DNA of 64,000 bases from an uncultured Alistipes sp. (GTDB lineage: Bacteria > Bacteroidota > Bacteroidia > Bacteroidales > Rikenellaceae). The position numbers were made by a program, and so were the translations under genes. Shown here one piece after another: positions 47,846 through 55,681 of the stretch (the stretch's first letter is position 1; each line of letters begins with the position of its first letter). The DNA lies in assembly GCA_944321185.1 (NCBI GenBank), contig CALUKH010000005.1:21237-85236 (forward strand), written 5' to 3'. The notes under the pieces are model-generated. The model made no database searches. It was not told where the DNA came from and saw only the letters and a list, made by a program, of their open reading frames with translations.

Positions 47846-49654
47846 TCATTTGCGGGTCCGGACACGCACCAGCCCCTGTCGGCCGGGCACTTCATGGGTG
47901 CGGATCAGCTCCACACGACGGATCTTTCCGGGCTGGATCCGTTCGAGATCAGCCTTTGTAGCCGACTTACCGTCGATCTCGATCCGGTAATCCGTCTCGT
48001 CGATCTGCGAGAAATCGGCCGTCACCCGGCCCCGGGCAATCGTGGTCCAGCGACCATCCCCGGTGCGGCTCTTCGACATCACCTCAGGTCCCGTGACCTC
48101 CATGCCGCCTTTGGCCCCCAGCACCGTATTATACTCGACCGGGGCTCGATCCCGGACGCCGGCCGAGGACTCAACGTCCGAGTGCGTCGTCTCGGTGGAA
48201 GATGCCGGCACCGGCCGAACCGTCGGCTCCGCAGCGGCAGCAGCCTCACGACGGGTTTCGACGAGGATAAGCCCGTGGTTGTCCGGTCCGACAAAACGGC
48301 GGTAAGCCTCCGGAATCGGTTCCTTGTAGACCATCACCTGTTCGATCCGCTGGGGATCGATCGTGCGGAGATCACCCTCGAAGGGGATGCCGTCGACCAG
48401 AATCACCGGATTCCCAGCCAGTGCCGAACTCCCGACAACCGGGGAGGATTCGGCAATCGGTTCCGAAGCGGTCGCCGGGTCGGAGGCCGGCACTCCCGAC
48501 GAACGGTGCTCCTCGATCCGCCGGGCTGCCGAATCGGAAGCAAGTTCGTCGGCCGGCCGGCGCAGCGTCACGAAAATCACCCCCTCACGGGCCTCCTCCC
48601 CATAGGTCACGCGAGCCAGCGAATCCTTGCGGACAGTCACCGAGGCGATCTGCTCGGGGCGGATCGAATCGAGCGTCGATACGCGCCGTCCGTCGACCAG
48701 AATCAGCGGACGCCCCTCGATTTCCGAAGCAACGGGCAGCCCCTCTTCGATCCTCAATTTCATCTCCCCGTTGACGGGTTGCTCTTCGGAGACGACATAA
48801 CGCGTCTGGGCAAAAGCACCCAGTGCCAGTCCAACAAGCGGCAGCAGCAAAAGTACACGTGCTTCGGCGCGCCGCGACGATTTTTTTCGCAACATCATGG
48901 TAATACGGTTTTTAAGTTTACTGTGATGGAGGCTGTTGGCAGCTGAATACCACCTCCCGCCAGCGGCCTCCCTGATCAAAAGCATCTGATAACTCCGCGG
49001 ATCGACACCGCTCTTCAGCACGGCTTCGTCGGCCTCATATTCGTGAATGGCCCGCAACTCGCGGCGCAGGAGCCACATCGCCGGATTGAACCATTGCAGG
49101 CATCCGGCCAGATCGGCCAGCAACAGATCCACGGTATGGTGCAACCGCACGTGGGCCTGTTCATGCAGCAGGATCGACGGTCGGTTTGCGGCCGGCTCCC
49201 GCTCGGAGAGGACCACAAAACGCCCCCAACTGAAAGGAGCCACCGATTGAGAGACGTGGACCAGCCATAAGCCGTCGTCAAACCGTTCACGGCGTCCCCG
49301 GCGGATCAGCCTCCACACGGCGGCCAGCGCCCCGAGACGCCACAGAAGAGTGGCCGCCACGCCCGTCAGAAAGAGTACGCCCGCCACCTCCCGCACCGGG
49401 AAAGCCCCGTTGGTCTGCTGCATCGGTGCAGCAGAGAGCGGTACGGTGAATTGATCGGCCGACAACGAAGGCAGTTCGCGCCGGAGGGTGATCACACACA
49501 GCGGCAGCAGAAACGACACCGCCATTCCGCCCAACAGAACAACCCGGTTGAAGCGATGAAACGTTTCACGGCTCAACAGCAGCCGGAAAAAGAGCCAGAA
49601 AACCGCCAGACAGGCCCCGACCTTGAGGTTGTAGATCAAGAGTTCGTACATCAT
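47846..49654 (-). CDS. BlaR1/MecR1-like M56 membrane metallopeptidase with plug-like C-terminal repeats
   Basis: 602 residues. Membrane helices at about 5-25, 37-57, 90-115 and 275-295 enclose the zinc motif HEQAH (164-168) and the downstream HEYEADEAV. The extracytoplasmic C-terminal half (about 300-602) holds three degenerate copies of a TonB-receptor plug-like motif (ILVDGRRVSTLDSIRPEQI..., VILVDGIPFEGDLRTIDPQ..., and a last one ending RVRTRK), not a penicillin-binding domain. It would cut the BlaI repressor after sensing a signal. Its ATG overlaps the blaI stop (ATGATGA). A second ATG at 49651 is an alternative start. Confidence 0.9.
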   Translation of the reverse strand: MMYELLIYNLKVGACLAVFWLFFRLLLSRETFHRFNRVVLLGGMAVSFLLPLCVITLRRELPSLSADQFTVPLSAAPMQQTNGAFPVREVAGVLFLTGVAATLLWRLGALAAVWRLIRRGRRERFDDGLWLVHVSQSVAPFSWGRFVVLSEREPAANRPSILLHEQAHVRLHHTVDLLLADLAGCLQWFNPAMWLLRRELRAIHEYEADEAVLKSGVDPRSYQMLLIREAAGGRWYSAANSLHHSKLKNRITMMLRKKSSRRAEARVLLLLPLVGLALGAFAQTRYVVSEEQPVNGEMKLRIEEGLPVASEIEGRPLILVDGRRVSTLDSIRPEQIASVTVRKDSLARVTYGEEAREGVIFVTLRRPADELASDSAARRIEEHRSSGVPASDPATASEPIAESSPVVGSSALAGNPVILVDGIPFEGDLRTIDPQRIEQVMVYKEPIPEAYRRFVGPDNHGLILVETRREAAAAAEPTVRPVPASSTETTHSDVESSAGVRDRAPVEYNTVLGAKGGMEVTGPEVMSKSRTGDGRWTTIARGRVTADFSQIDETDYRIEIDGKSATKADLERIQPGKIRRVELIRTHEVPGRQGLVRVRTRK

Positions 49655-50028
49655 GACCGCTCCGTATTTTGATGTTCGATGCGGTCGATCAACTCGCGCA
49701 GCTCCTCGACCGAGATCTTCTCCTCCTCGACCAATGCCGAGACGGCCCCGAGGTAGGAGTGTTTGAAATAGCGGTCGATGACCCCGCCCAGCGTACGGCG
49801 CGAAAACTCCGTCTCGCTCACCAGCGGGTAGTACTGGTAACTGTTGCCGAAGCTCTTGTGGCCGACATAGCCCTTCGCCTCGAGGGCCCGCACCATCGTC
49901 GACAGCGTATTGAAATGCGGTTTGGGTTCGGGTGCCAGCTCCACCAGCTCCCGAACGAACAGCGGCCCGTGGGCCCAGAAGCAGCGCATCAGCTCCTCTT
50001 CGCGTCGTGTCAATCGTTCCATCGTCAT
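49651..50028 (-). CDS. BlaI/MecI-family transcriptional repressor
   Basis: 125 residues from the ATG before TMERLTRREEELM. The in-frame TTG at 50052 is a weaker start. The winged-helix domain (about 5-75: EELMRCFWAHGPLFVRELVEL, part, and PHFNTLSTMVRALEAKGYVGHK) matches the BlaI fold, followed by a dimerisation region (residues about 78-125, FSRRTLGGVIDRYFKHSYLGAV, part). The family is inactivated by cleavage by the M56 partner, whose gene overlaps its 3' end. Palindromes matching its kind of operator lie upstream of its promoter. Confidence 0.92.
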   Translation of the reverse strand: MTMERLTRREEELMRCFWAHGPLFVRELVELAPEPKPHFNTLSTMVRALEAKGYVGHKSFGNSYQYYPLVSETEFSRRTLGGVIDRYFKHSYLGAVSALVEEEKISVEELRELIDRIEHQNTERS

Positions 50029-50082
50029 CGTGTTTTTCGATCCTTTTTTCAAGTTACGGACGGTTTGCCGCCGCCCTCACCA

Positions 50083-50148
50083 CAAAGGTAACTAAAAAAT
50101 CTTCACGCACAACTATATTTTATAGTTATTCAACTAAAAAATTTAGTT
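50083..50148. promoter_or_regulatory. blaI promoter and three BlaI-like operator sites
   Basis: TACCTTTG on the minus strand (50090-50083) is the -7 box of blaI. Immediately upstream are the perfect palindromes AACTATATTTTATAGTT (50111-50127) and AACTAAAAAATTTAGTT (50132-50148), each 7-3-7, and a half-site AACTAAA at 50090. The three AACTA elements lie exactly 21 bp apart. BlaI/MecI operators are also ACTA/TAGT palindromes, so self-regulation is likely. Confidence 0.7.
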
Positions 50149-50184
50149 CATGCGCTTTTTCTTCGCGAATCCACATATTATGCG

Positions 50185-50192
50185 TACCTTTG
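50185..50192 (+). promoter_or_regulatory. -7 box of the sugar kinase-murQ pair
   Basis: TACCTTTG ends 4 nt before the ATG at 50197. The operator array lies 36 bp further upstream. Confidence 0.65.
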
Positions 50193-50196
50193 GGAT

Positions 50197-51048
50197 ATGA
50201 TACTTCTGGCAGACAGCGGCTCGACCAAATGCACGTGGATCTTCGACGACGGATCCCGAAGGCGCGAAATACGCACCCACGGAATCAATGCCGTCCAGCA
50301 CACCGACACTCAGATCCGCGCCACACTGTCCGAATTGCCCGTCACCGGGCCCGTTACGGCCATACGCTTCTACGGAGCCGGCTGCGGGGCCACCTTCCCC
50401 GAAGCCTCCCGAAGAGTGCGCGACGAACTTGCACGGCACTTCGCCACCGACGACATCACGATCGAATCCGACCTGACGGCCGCCGCACGTGCCTTGTGGG
50501 GGCACGGTGAAGGGATCGCCTGCATCCTCGGCACGGGTTCGAATTCGTGCCACTGCCGTGACGGCGCCGTCGTCAGCAACACCCCGCCGCTGGGCTACAT
50601 CCTCGGCGACGAGGGAAGCGGGGCCGCCTTGGGACGCGCCCTGCTCAACGGTCTCTTCAAGGGGCAGATCCCCCTGCGCGAAGAGTTCCTGCGCACGAGC
50701 GGCCTGACCTACGAAGAGATCATCCGCCGCGTCTACCGCGAGCCGTTTGCCAACCGCTTCCTGGCCTCGTTGGCCCCCTTCATCCGGTCGCACACCGACT
50801 GCCCGGAGGCCCGCGAGATGGTCGTCGGGGCCTTCCGCGAATTCGCACGGCGCAATCTGAGCGGTTATCCGCGCGGATTGACCGTCGGCTGCATCGGAGG
50901 CGTCGCCGCCCACTTCGAAGAGCTGCTGCGCGAAGCACTCGTGGCGGAAGGCTATCGCGCCGGAACCATTGTCGAATCGCCCGCCGAAGGGCTCATTGCT
51001 TACCACCATGGAGAAACGAATCACCGAACAGAGCTCGGAATACGATAA
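50197..51048 (+). CDS. N-acetylglucosamine kinase-like BadF/BadG-family ATPase
   Basis: 283 residues. The ASKHA phosphate loop ILLADSGSTKCTW lies at the N-terminus, with IACILGTGSNSC and LGDEGSGAALGRALL further on. The family phosphorylates GlcNAc or related amino sugars (the name also covers unrelated activators). The overlap with murQ suggests salvage of MurNAc or GlcNAc from peptidoglycan. murQ begins 41 bp before the stop, inside this gene, so translation is coupled. It is divergent from blaI. Confidence 0.85.
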   Translation: MILLADSGSTKCTWIFDDGSRRREIRTHGINAVQHTDTQIRATLSELPVTGPVTAIRFYGAGCGATFPEASRRVRDELARHFATDDITIESDLTAAARALWGHGEGIACILGTGSNSCHCRDGAVVSNTPPLGYILGDEGSGAALGRALLNGLFKGQIPLREEFLRTSGLTYEEIIRRVYREPFANRFLASLAPFIRSHTDCPEAREMVVGAFREFARRNLSGYPRGLTVGCIGGVAAHFEELLREALVAEGYRAGTIVESPAEGLIAYHHGETNHRTELGIR

Positions 51049-51823
51049 CCTGCAGGAGATGTCGACGCACGACCTGCTGGTCGGAATCAACCGCGAAGAT
51101 GCCCACGTACATGAGGCCGTGCGGAAGACCATCCCGGTCATGGAGCAGCTCGTCGAACGGATCGTCGAGCGGATGCGCCGCGGCGGACGCCTCTTCTACA
51201 TCGGTGCCGGCACGAGCGGACGTCTCGGTGTGACGGATGCTTCGGAGCTGCCGCCGACGTTCGGCGTGCCGTTCGACCGGGTGATCGGGCTGATTGCCGG
51301 AGGCGACGGAGCGCTGCGCCGGGCCGTGGAACATGCCGAGGACGATCTCGACGGGGCCTGGCACGACATGTCGCCCTACCACCCCACGGCCGACGATACG
51401 CTCATCGGTATCGCCGCCTCGGGAACCACACCCTACGTCATCGGCGGACTGCGCCGGGCCCGACAACACGGAATGCTGACCGGAGCCATCGTCTGCAACC
51501 CCGGATCGCCCGTGGCGGCCGAGGCCGAATATGCCCTCGAGGCGGTTACCGGCCCCGAATTCGTCACCGGCTCAACCCGCATGAAGGCCGGCACGGCCCA
51601 GAAAATGATGCTCAACATGCTGTCGACCGCGGTGATGATCCGCCTGGGGCGGGTCGAGGGAAACCGCATGGTCAACATGCAGCTGACGAACAACAAACTC
51701 ATCGACCGCGGAACCCGCATGGTCGTCCAAAGCACGGGCCTCGACGAAGCCGAAGCCCGCCAGGCCCTGCTCAAGTGGGGATCGGTCAAGCGTGCCATCG
51801 AACACCTCTCCAGAAACAACTGA
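51008..51823 (+). CDS. murQ: N-acetylmuramic acid 6-phosphate etherase
   Basis: 271 residues from the ATG before EKRITEQSSEYDNL. The SIS-domain signatures FYIGAGTSGRLGVTDASELPPTFG (part), GGDGALRRAVEHAEDD and TGSTRMKAGTAQKMMLNMLS (part) identify it. It cleaves the lactyl ether of MurNAc-6-P to GlcNAc-6-P in cell-wall recycling. It overlaps the kinase gene by 41 bp. No MurNAc transporter is present in the window. Confidence 0.96.
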   Translation: MEKRITEQSSEYDNLQEMSTHDLLVGINREDAHVHEAVRKTIPVMEQLVERIVERMRRGGRLFYIGAGTSGRLGVTDASELPPTFGVPFDRVIGLIAGGDGALRRAVEHAEDDLDGAWHDMSPYHPTADDTLIGIAASGTTPYVIGGLRRARQHGMLTGAIVCNPGSPVAAEAEYALEAVTGPEFVTGSTRMKAGTAQKMMLNMLSTAVMIRLGRVEGNRMVNMQLTNNKLIDRGTRMVVQSTGLDEAEARQALLKWGSVKRAIEHLSRNN

Positions 51824-51829
51824 CAGCCT

Positions 51830-52891
51830 ATGCCCCGTCTCTTCTCCGATCGTGAAATCCGCGCCGTGGTGATCTTCCTGCCACTGGCTGCGCTGGTCAT
51901 TGCGGCCGTGGTGCTCGTGCGCCCGAAGGCCGATCCGGAGGCGGCCCGCAAAGTCGAACGCGAATTCGAATCCCGTCCTGCCGCCGACTCCATCCGCATG
52001 CGGCACTTCGATCCCAACACCGCCACGTTCGACGAACTACGCGCGCTGGGCTTGACGAAATACCAGGCCGTCAGCCTGATCAAGTACCGCGCCGCCGGCA
52101 AGGTGTTCCGCATTCCGGAGGATCTGACCCTCTGCTACGGCATCGACGATTCGCTCTACCGCCGGCTGGCTCCCTGGATCCGCATCGGACGCCGATACGC
52201 CATCGCCCCGCAGGAGTTCCGCAGCGGCCGCATCGTGCCCGAACCGATGCCGGCCGTGCCGTTCCGCATCGATACCGTCACGGCCCGATACCTGCGGGCC
52301 ATCGGCGCCCTGTCACGCCGGCAGGCCGAGGTGTTCATCCGCTGGCGCGACCTGCACGGAATCTACGACATGGAGGAGCTGCGCGAATGCTACGTCGTCA
52401 ACGATTCGGTCGCCTCGGCCCTCGAGCCCTACGTCATCTTCCCCGAGCGGAAACCCCATCCGATCGAACAGCCCGTCGAGATCAATTCGGCCGATTCGGC
52501 CACGCTGCGCTCCGTGGTCGGCATCGGCGAAAAGACCGTCGGGACCATCCTCCGCTACCGCCAACGCCTCGGCGGATTCGTCCGCGTCGAGCAACTCGCA
52601 GAGGTTCCGGGCGTCACGGAGAGCAATTATGAAAAAATTTTGAAACAAATTTACTGCGACAGTTGCAAAATTCGGAAAATTGATATTAACTTTGCAAGTC
52701 CGAAAACGCTGGGGAGTCATCCCTACATTGCGCCGAGGACGTTGAGAAAGTTACTTAGACAAAGACAGTTGAAAGGAGGTTGGAGTACCGCTGAAGAGAT
52801 GATCGAACAGAACATATTGACCCGTGAGGAGGCAGCCCGTCTGGCTCCCTATCTGCAATTCGGGTCCCACAGCGGAACAGCCGACAAGTAA
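51830..52891 (+). CDS. Membrane-anchored ComEA-like helix-hairpin-helix protein
   Basis: 353 residues. One membrane segment (about 12-31) and four helix-hairpin-helix units: residues about 60-116 (FDPNTATFDELRALGLTKYQ...), 143-205, 222-275 (INSADSATLRSVVGIGEKTVG, part) and 283-345 (INFASPKTLGSHPYI). The third unit is the classical ComEA type that binds DNA. The protein may bind DNA outside the membrane during uptake, or have another role. The last ~90 codons (from about 52625) are AT-rich, unlike the rest, and contain a promoter box and a perfect anti-SD complement. murQ ends 6 bp upstream. Confidence 0.85.
   Translation: MPRLFSDREIRAVVIFLPLAALVIAAVVLVRPKADPEAARKVEREFESRPAADSIRMRHFDPNTATFDELRALGLTKYQAVSLIKYRAAGKVFRIPEDLTLCYGIDDSLYRRLAPWIRIGRRYAIAPQEFRSGRIVPEPMPAVPFRIDTVTARYLRAIGALSRRQAEVFIRWRDLHGIYDMEELRECYVVNDSVASALEPYVIFPERKPHPIEQPVEINSADSATLRSVVGIGEKTVGTILRYRQRLGGFVRVEQLAEVPGVTESNYEKILKQIYCDSCKIRKIDINFASPKTLGSHPYIAPRTLRKLLRQRQLKGGWSTAEEMIEQNILTREEAARLAPYLQFGSHSGTADK
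52687..52694 (+). promoter_or_regulatory. Promoter box inside the HhH gene, probably for rpsU
   Basis: TAACTTTG matches TAnnTTTG, with GTTG (52662-52665) 21 bp upstream as a possible -33 element, in a short AT-rich patch within the coding sequence. rpsU starts about 290 bp downstream; no closer promoter box was found. Confidence 0.5.
52773..52780 (+). promoter_or_regulatory. Perfect anti-SD complement upstream of rpsU
   Basis: AAGGAGGT within the HhH coding sequence is complementary to the 3' end of 16S rRNA. It is not placed for any start: the nearest in-frame ATG is 18 bp on, and rpsU 204 bp on. Confidence 0.4.
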
Positions 52892-52984
52892 ACTCCCCTC
52901 CGAAGGGCATGGCGCATCAAGGATACGCCGACCCGCAGACAACTTCACAAAAAAACGATTTCAACAACAAAAACACAGAATACT

Positions 52985-53176
52985 ATGATTATCATGCCGG
53001 TAAAAGAGGGCGAAAACATCGAACGCGCCCTGAAGAAGTTCAAACGTAAATACGAGCGTACGGGTGTCCTGAAGGAGCTCCGTCGCCGCCAGTACTTCAC
53101 CAAACCTTCGGTTGCGAAGCGCGAGGCGATGCAGCACGCCATTTACGTGGAACACATGTACCGCGACGAGGAATAA
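52985..53176 (+). CDS. rpsU: 30S ribosomal protein bS21
   Basis: 63 residues. The sequence MIIMPVKEGENIERALKKFK followed by the conserved VLKELRRRQYFTKPSVAKR is typical of Bacteroidetes bS21. It binds near the anti-SD region of the 30S subunit, and in Bacteroidetes helps to hide that sequence. The leader just before ATG is A-rich (AACAACAAAAACACAGAATACT) with no Shine-Dalgarno. A second ATG (codon 4) is less likely. The gene has its own terminator. Confidence 0.96.
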   Translation: MIIMPVKEGENIERALKKFKRKYERTGVLKELRRRQYFTKPSVAKREAMQHAIYVEHMYRDEE

Positions 53177-53196
53177 GCACTCGGCAACGAGACCTC

Positions 53197-53231
53197 AAGG
53201 GGGGGGCAATGAATTGCCTCCCCTTTTTTTT
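53197..53231 (+). terminator. rpsU terminator with G tract
   Basis: AAGGGGGGGGCAAT pairs with ATTGCCTCCCCTT across a 2-4 base loop and is followed by eight T. The left arm carries eight G in a row and resembles the start of the repeat region at 45479. Confidence 0.8.
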
Positions 53232-53267
53232 ACGTAGCCGCTCCTCAGGGAGCTGCGGGAGGAATAT

Positions 53268-53300
53268 AAAAAAACGGGCCCGGTCCGAAGACCAGGCCCG
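53268..53300 (-). terminator. glnN terminator
   Basis: On the minus strand CGGGCCTGGTC (53300-53290) pairs with GACCGGGCCCG over a TTCG tetraloop, ending in seven T (53274-53268). Confidence 0.85.
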
Positions 53301-53323
53301 AAATTCATATCATCCCACAAACC

Positions 53324-55504
53324 TTATCGGATAAAGAGCAGTTCGCGGTATTTCGGCAGCGGCCAGATCTGATCGTCGACGATCTCCTCCAGCTTGTCGA
53401 TGTGACGGCGGATCTGATCGAAATAGACCGCCACAGTGTCGTGATAGGCAATCGCCTTCTCGCGCTGATCCTCGATCTTGTTGGCCACCTTGCGGGCATC
53501 GATCATCTCGGCCGTCAGCCGCTGAATCTCGGCCGTGTGGTCCTGAATCTTCTTGATCAGACGGATATCCGGTTCGGCGCTCAGGCCCGGAATCTGCGAC
53601 ATCTTGTAGACCTTGTCCAGCAGTTCGGCCTCGTACTTCGAAGCGATCGGCACGATGTGGTTCATCGCCAGGTCGCCCAGAACACGACCCTCGATCTGGA
53701 TCTTCTTCGTATAGGTCTCCCACTTCACCTCGGTACGGGCCTCGATCTCGACCTTCGAGAAGACACCCATGTCGGCAAACATCTTCAGGCTCTCGGGATC
53801 CAGATAGCGGTCGAAGATCAGCGGCGTCGAGGTCTCGCAGTCCAGTCCGCGACGGGCAGCCTCGGCCTTCCACTCGTCCGAGTAGCCGTTACCGTCGAAG
53901 CGGATCGCCTTGCAGGCCTTGATCATCTCCTTCAGCACTTCGTAGATGGCCTTCTCCTTCTTCATGCCGCCTTCGATCTTGGCATCGACCTTCTTCTTGA
54001 ACTCGGTCAGCTCGCTGGCCACGGCCGTATTGAGGACGATCATCGCCTCGGCGCAGTTGTCCGACGAACCCACGGCACGGAACTCGAAGCGGTTGCCCGT
54101 GAAGGCGAACGGCGAAGTACGGTTGCGGTCCGTATTGTCGATCAGCAGGGTCGGGATGTGCGAAATGCCGCTCATCTTGAAGACGTTCTTCGCATCGAAA
54201 CGGATGGCGTCGTCGCTCTTCGAAGCCTCCAGCTTGTCCAACACGGCCGAAACCTGCGATCCGAGGAAGGTCGAGATGATGGCCGGGGGTGCCTCGTTGG
54301 CGCCCAGACGATGGGCATTCGTAGCGCTCATGATCGACGCCTTGAGCAGTCCGTTATGCTTGTAGACGGCCGAGATGGCATTCACCAGGAAGGTGATGAA
54401 CTGCAGGTTCTCGCTGGCCGTCTTGCCCGGGCCCAGCAGGTTGACACCCGTATCGGTACCGAGCGACCAGTTGTTGTGCTTGCCCGAACCGTTGATTCCC
54501 TTGAAGGGCTTCTCGTGCAGCAGCACGCGGAACTGGTGACGACGGGCAATCTTATCCATGATGGTCATCAGCAGCTGGTTGTGGTCGTTGGCCAGGTTGA
54601 CCTCCTCGTAGACGGGAGCCAGCTCGAACTGATTGGGAGCCACCTCGTTGTGACGCGTCTTGACGGGAATGCCCAGCTTCAGGCACTCATACTCGAGATC
54701 CTTCATGAAGGCCATCACACGGGCCGGAATGGCGCCGAAATAGTGGTCCTCCAACTGCTGATTCTTGGCCGATTCGTGGCCCATCAACGTGCGACCCGTC
54801 AACACCAGGTCGGGACGTACGGCCCACAGGCTCTCATCCACCAGGAAGTACTCCTGCTCCCAGCCCAGATACGAGAAGACCTTGTTGACATTCTTGTCGA
54901 AATAATGGCAAACCTCCGTGGCAGCCGTGCCGACGGCGGCCAGCGAACGCAGCAGAGGCACCTTGTAGTCGAGCGCCTCGCCCGTATAGGCGATGAAGAC
55001 GGTCGGGATGCAGAGCGTCGTGTCGACGATGAAGGCCGGCGAGGTGGGATCCCAGGCCGAGTAGCCGCGGGCCTCGAACGTATTGCGGATACCGCCGTTG
55101 GGGAACGACGAGGCATCGGGCTCCTGCTGTACGAGCAGTTTGCCCGAGAACTCCTCCAGCACGCCGCCGAAACCATCGGGCTCGGCAAAGGCATCGTGTT
55201 TCTCGGCCGTACCGCCCGTCAGCGGCTGAAACCAATGCGTATAGTGGTCGGCGCCGTGTTCCAGGGCCCACTGGCGCATGCCGGCGGCGATGCTGTCGGC
55301 AACCTCGCGCGTCAGCGGCGTACGGTTCTCCATCGTATCGAGCAGTGCGGCGTAGGTCCGCTTGTCGAGATACTTGCGCATGGCGGCGCGTCCGAAGACC
55401 TTTTCGCCGAAGTAGTCCGAAGGACGACCTTCCGGGGCCTTCACTTCAACGGCGGTATGGTTGATCGCCGCATCGACCATCTTGAATCTGAGCAATGATG
55501 ACAT
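53324..55504 (-). CDS. glnN: Type III glutamine synthetase
   Basis: 726 residues from the ATG before SSLLRFKMVDAAINH. Upstream in-frame codons lie in the leader. Type III features are its length (over 700 residues), the EVAPNQFELAPVYEE metal/ammonia motif, FKGINGSGKHNNWS and the long C-terminal helical domain. It joins glutamate and ammonia with ATP, the usual glutamine synthetase of Bacteroidales. A -7 box lies 170 bp upstream, giving a long AT-rich leader. It is divergent from mutAB. Confidence 0.96.
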   Translation of the reverse strand: MSSLLRFKMVDAAINHTAVEVKAPEGRPSDYFGEKVFGRAAMRKYLDKRTYAALLDTMENRTPLTREVADSIAAGMRQWALEHGADHYTHWFQPLTGGTAEKHDAFAEPDGFGGVLEEFSGKLLVQQEPDASSFPNGGIRNTFEARGYSAWDPTSPAFIVDTTLCIPTVFIAYTGEALDYKVPLLRSLAAVGTAATEVCHYFDKNVNKVFSYLGWEQEYFLVDESLWAVRPDLVLTGRTLMGHESAKNQQLEDHYFGAIPARVMAFMKDLEYECLKLGIPVKTRHNEVAPNQFELAPVYEEVNLANDHNQLLMTIMDKIARRHQFRVLLHEKPFKGINGSGKHNNWSLGTDTGVNLLGPGKTASENLQFITFLVNAISAVYKHNGLLKASIMSATNAHRLGANEAPPAIISTFLGSQVSAVLDKLEASKSDDAIRFDAKNVFKMSGISHIPTLLIDNTDRNRTSPFAFTGNRFEFRAVGSSDNCAEAMIVLNTAVASELTEFKKKVDAKIEGGMKKEKAIYEVLKEMIKACKAIRFDGNGYSDEWKAEAARRGLDCETSTPLIFDRYLDPESLKMFADMGVFSKVEIEARTEVKWETYTKKIQIEGRVLGDLAMNHIVPIASKYEAELLDKVYKMSQIPGLSAEPDIRLIKKIQDHTAEIQRLTAEMIDARKVANKIEDQREKAIAYHDTVAVYFDQIRRHIDKLEEIVDDQIWPLPKYRELLFIR

Positions 55505-55673
55505 ATACCTATCTGTTTGATATTGGTTTTTCAAAAAAACGGGTGGGGAGAAAGCCGATAATTGCAAACTAAAACCTAACCTGAATTTTTCCGGACCACT
55601 GCCTCCCGGCAGAAATCACCGACCTAACTAACCCGGGATTTCTCCCCGACCCGATCAGTTTCCTTTCTGATTG

Positions 55674-55681
55674 CAAATGTA
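55674..55681 (-). promoter_or_regulatory. -7 box of glnN
   Basis: TACATTTG on the minus strand, 169 bp before the glnN ATG. The leader contains a small hairpin CTGCC-GGGA-GGCAG (55617-55604). Confidence 0.5.
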
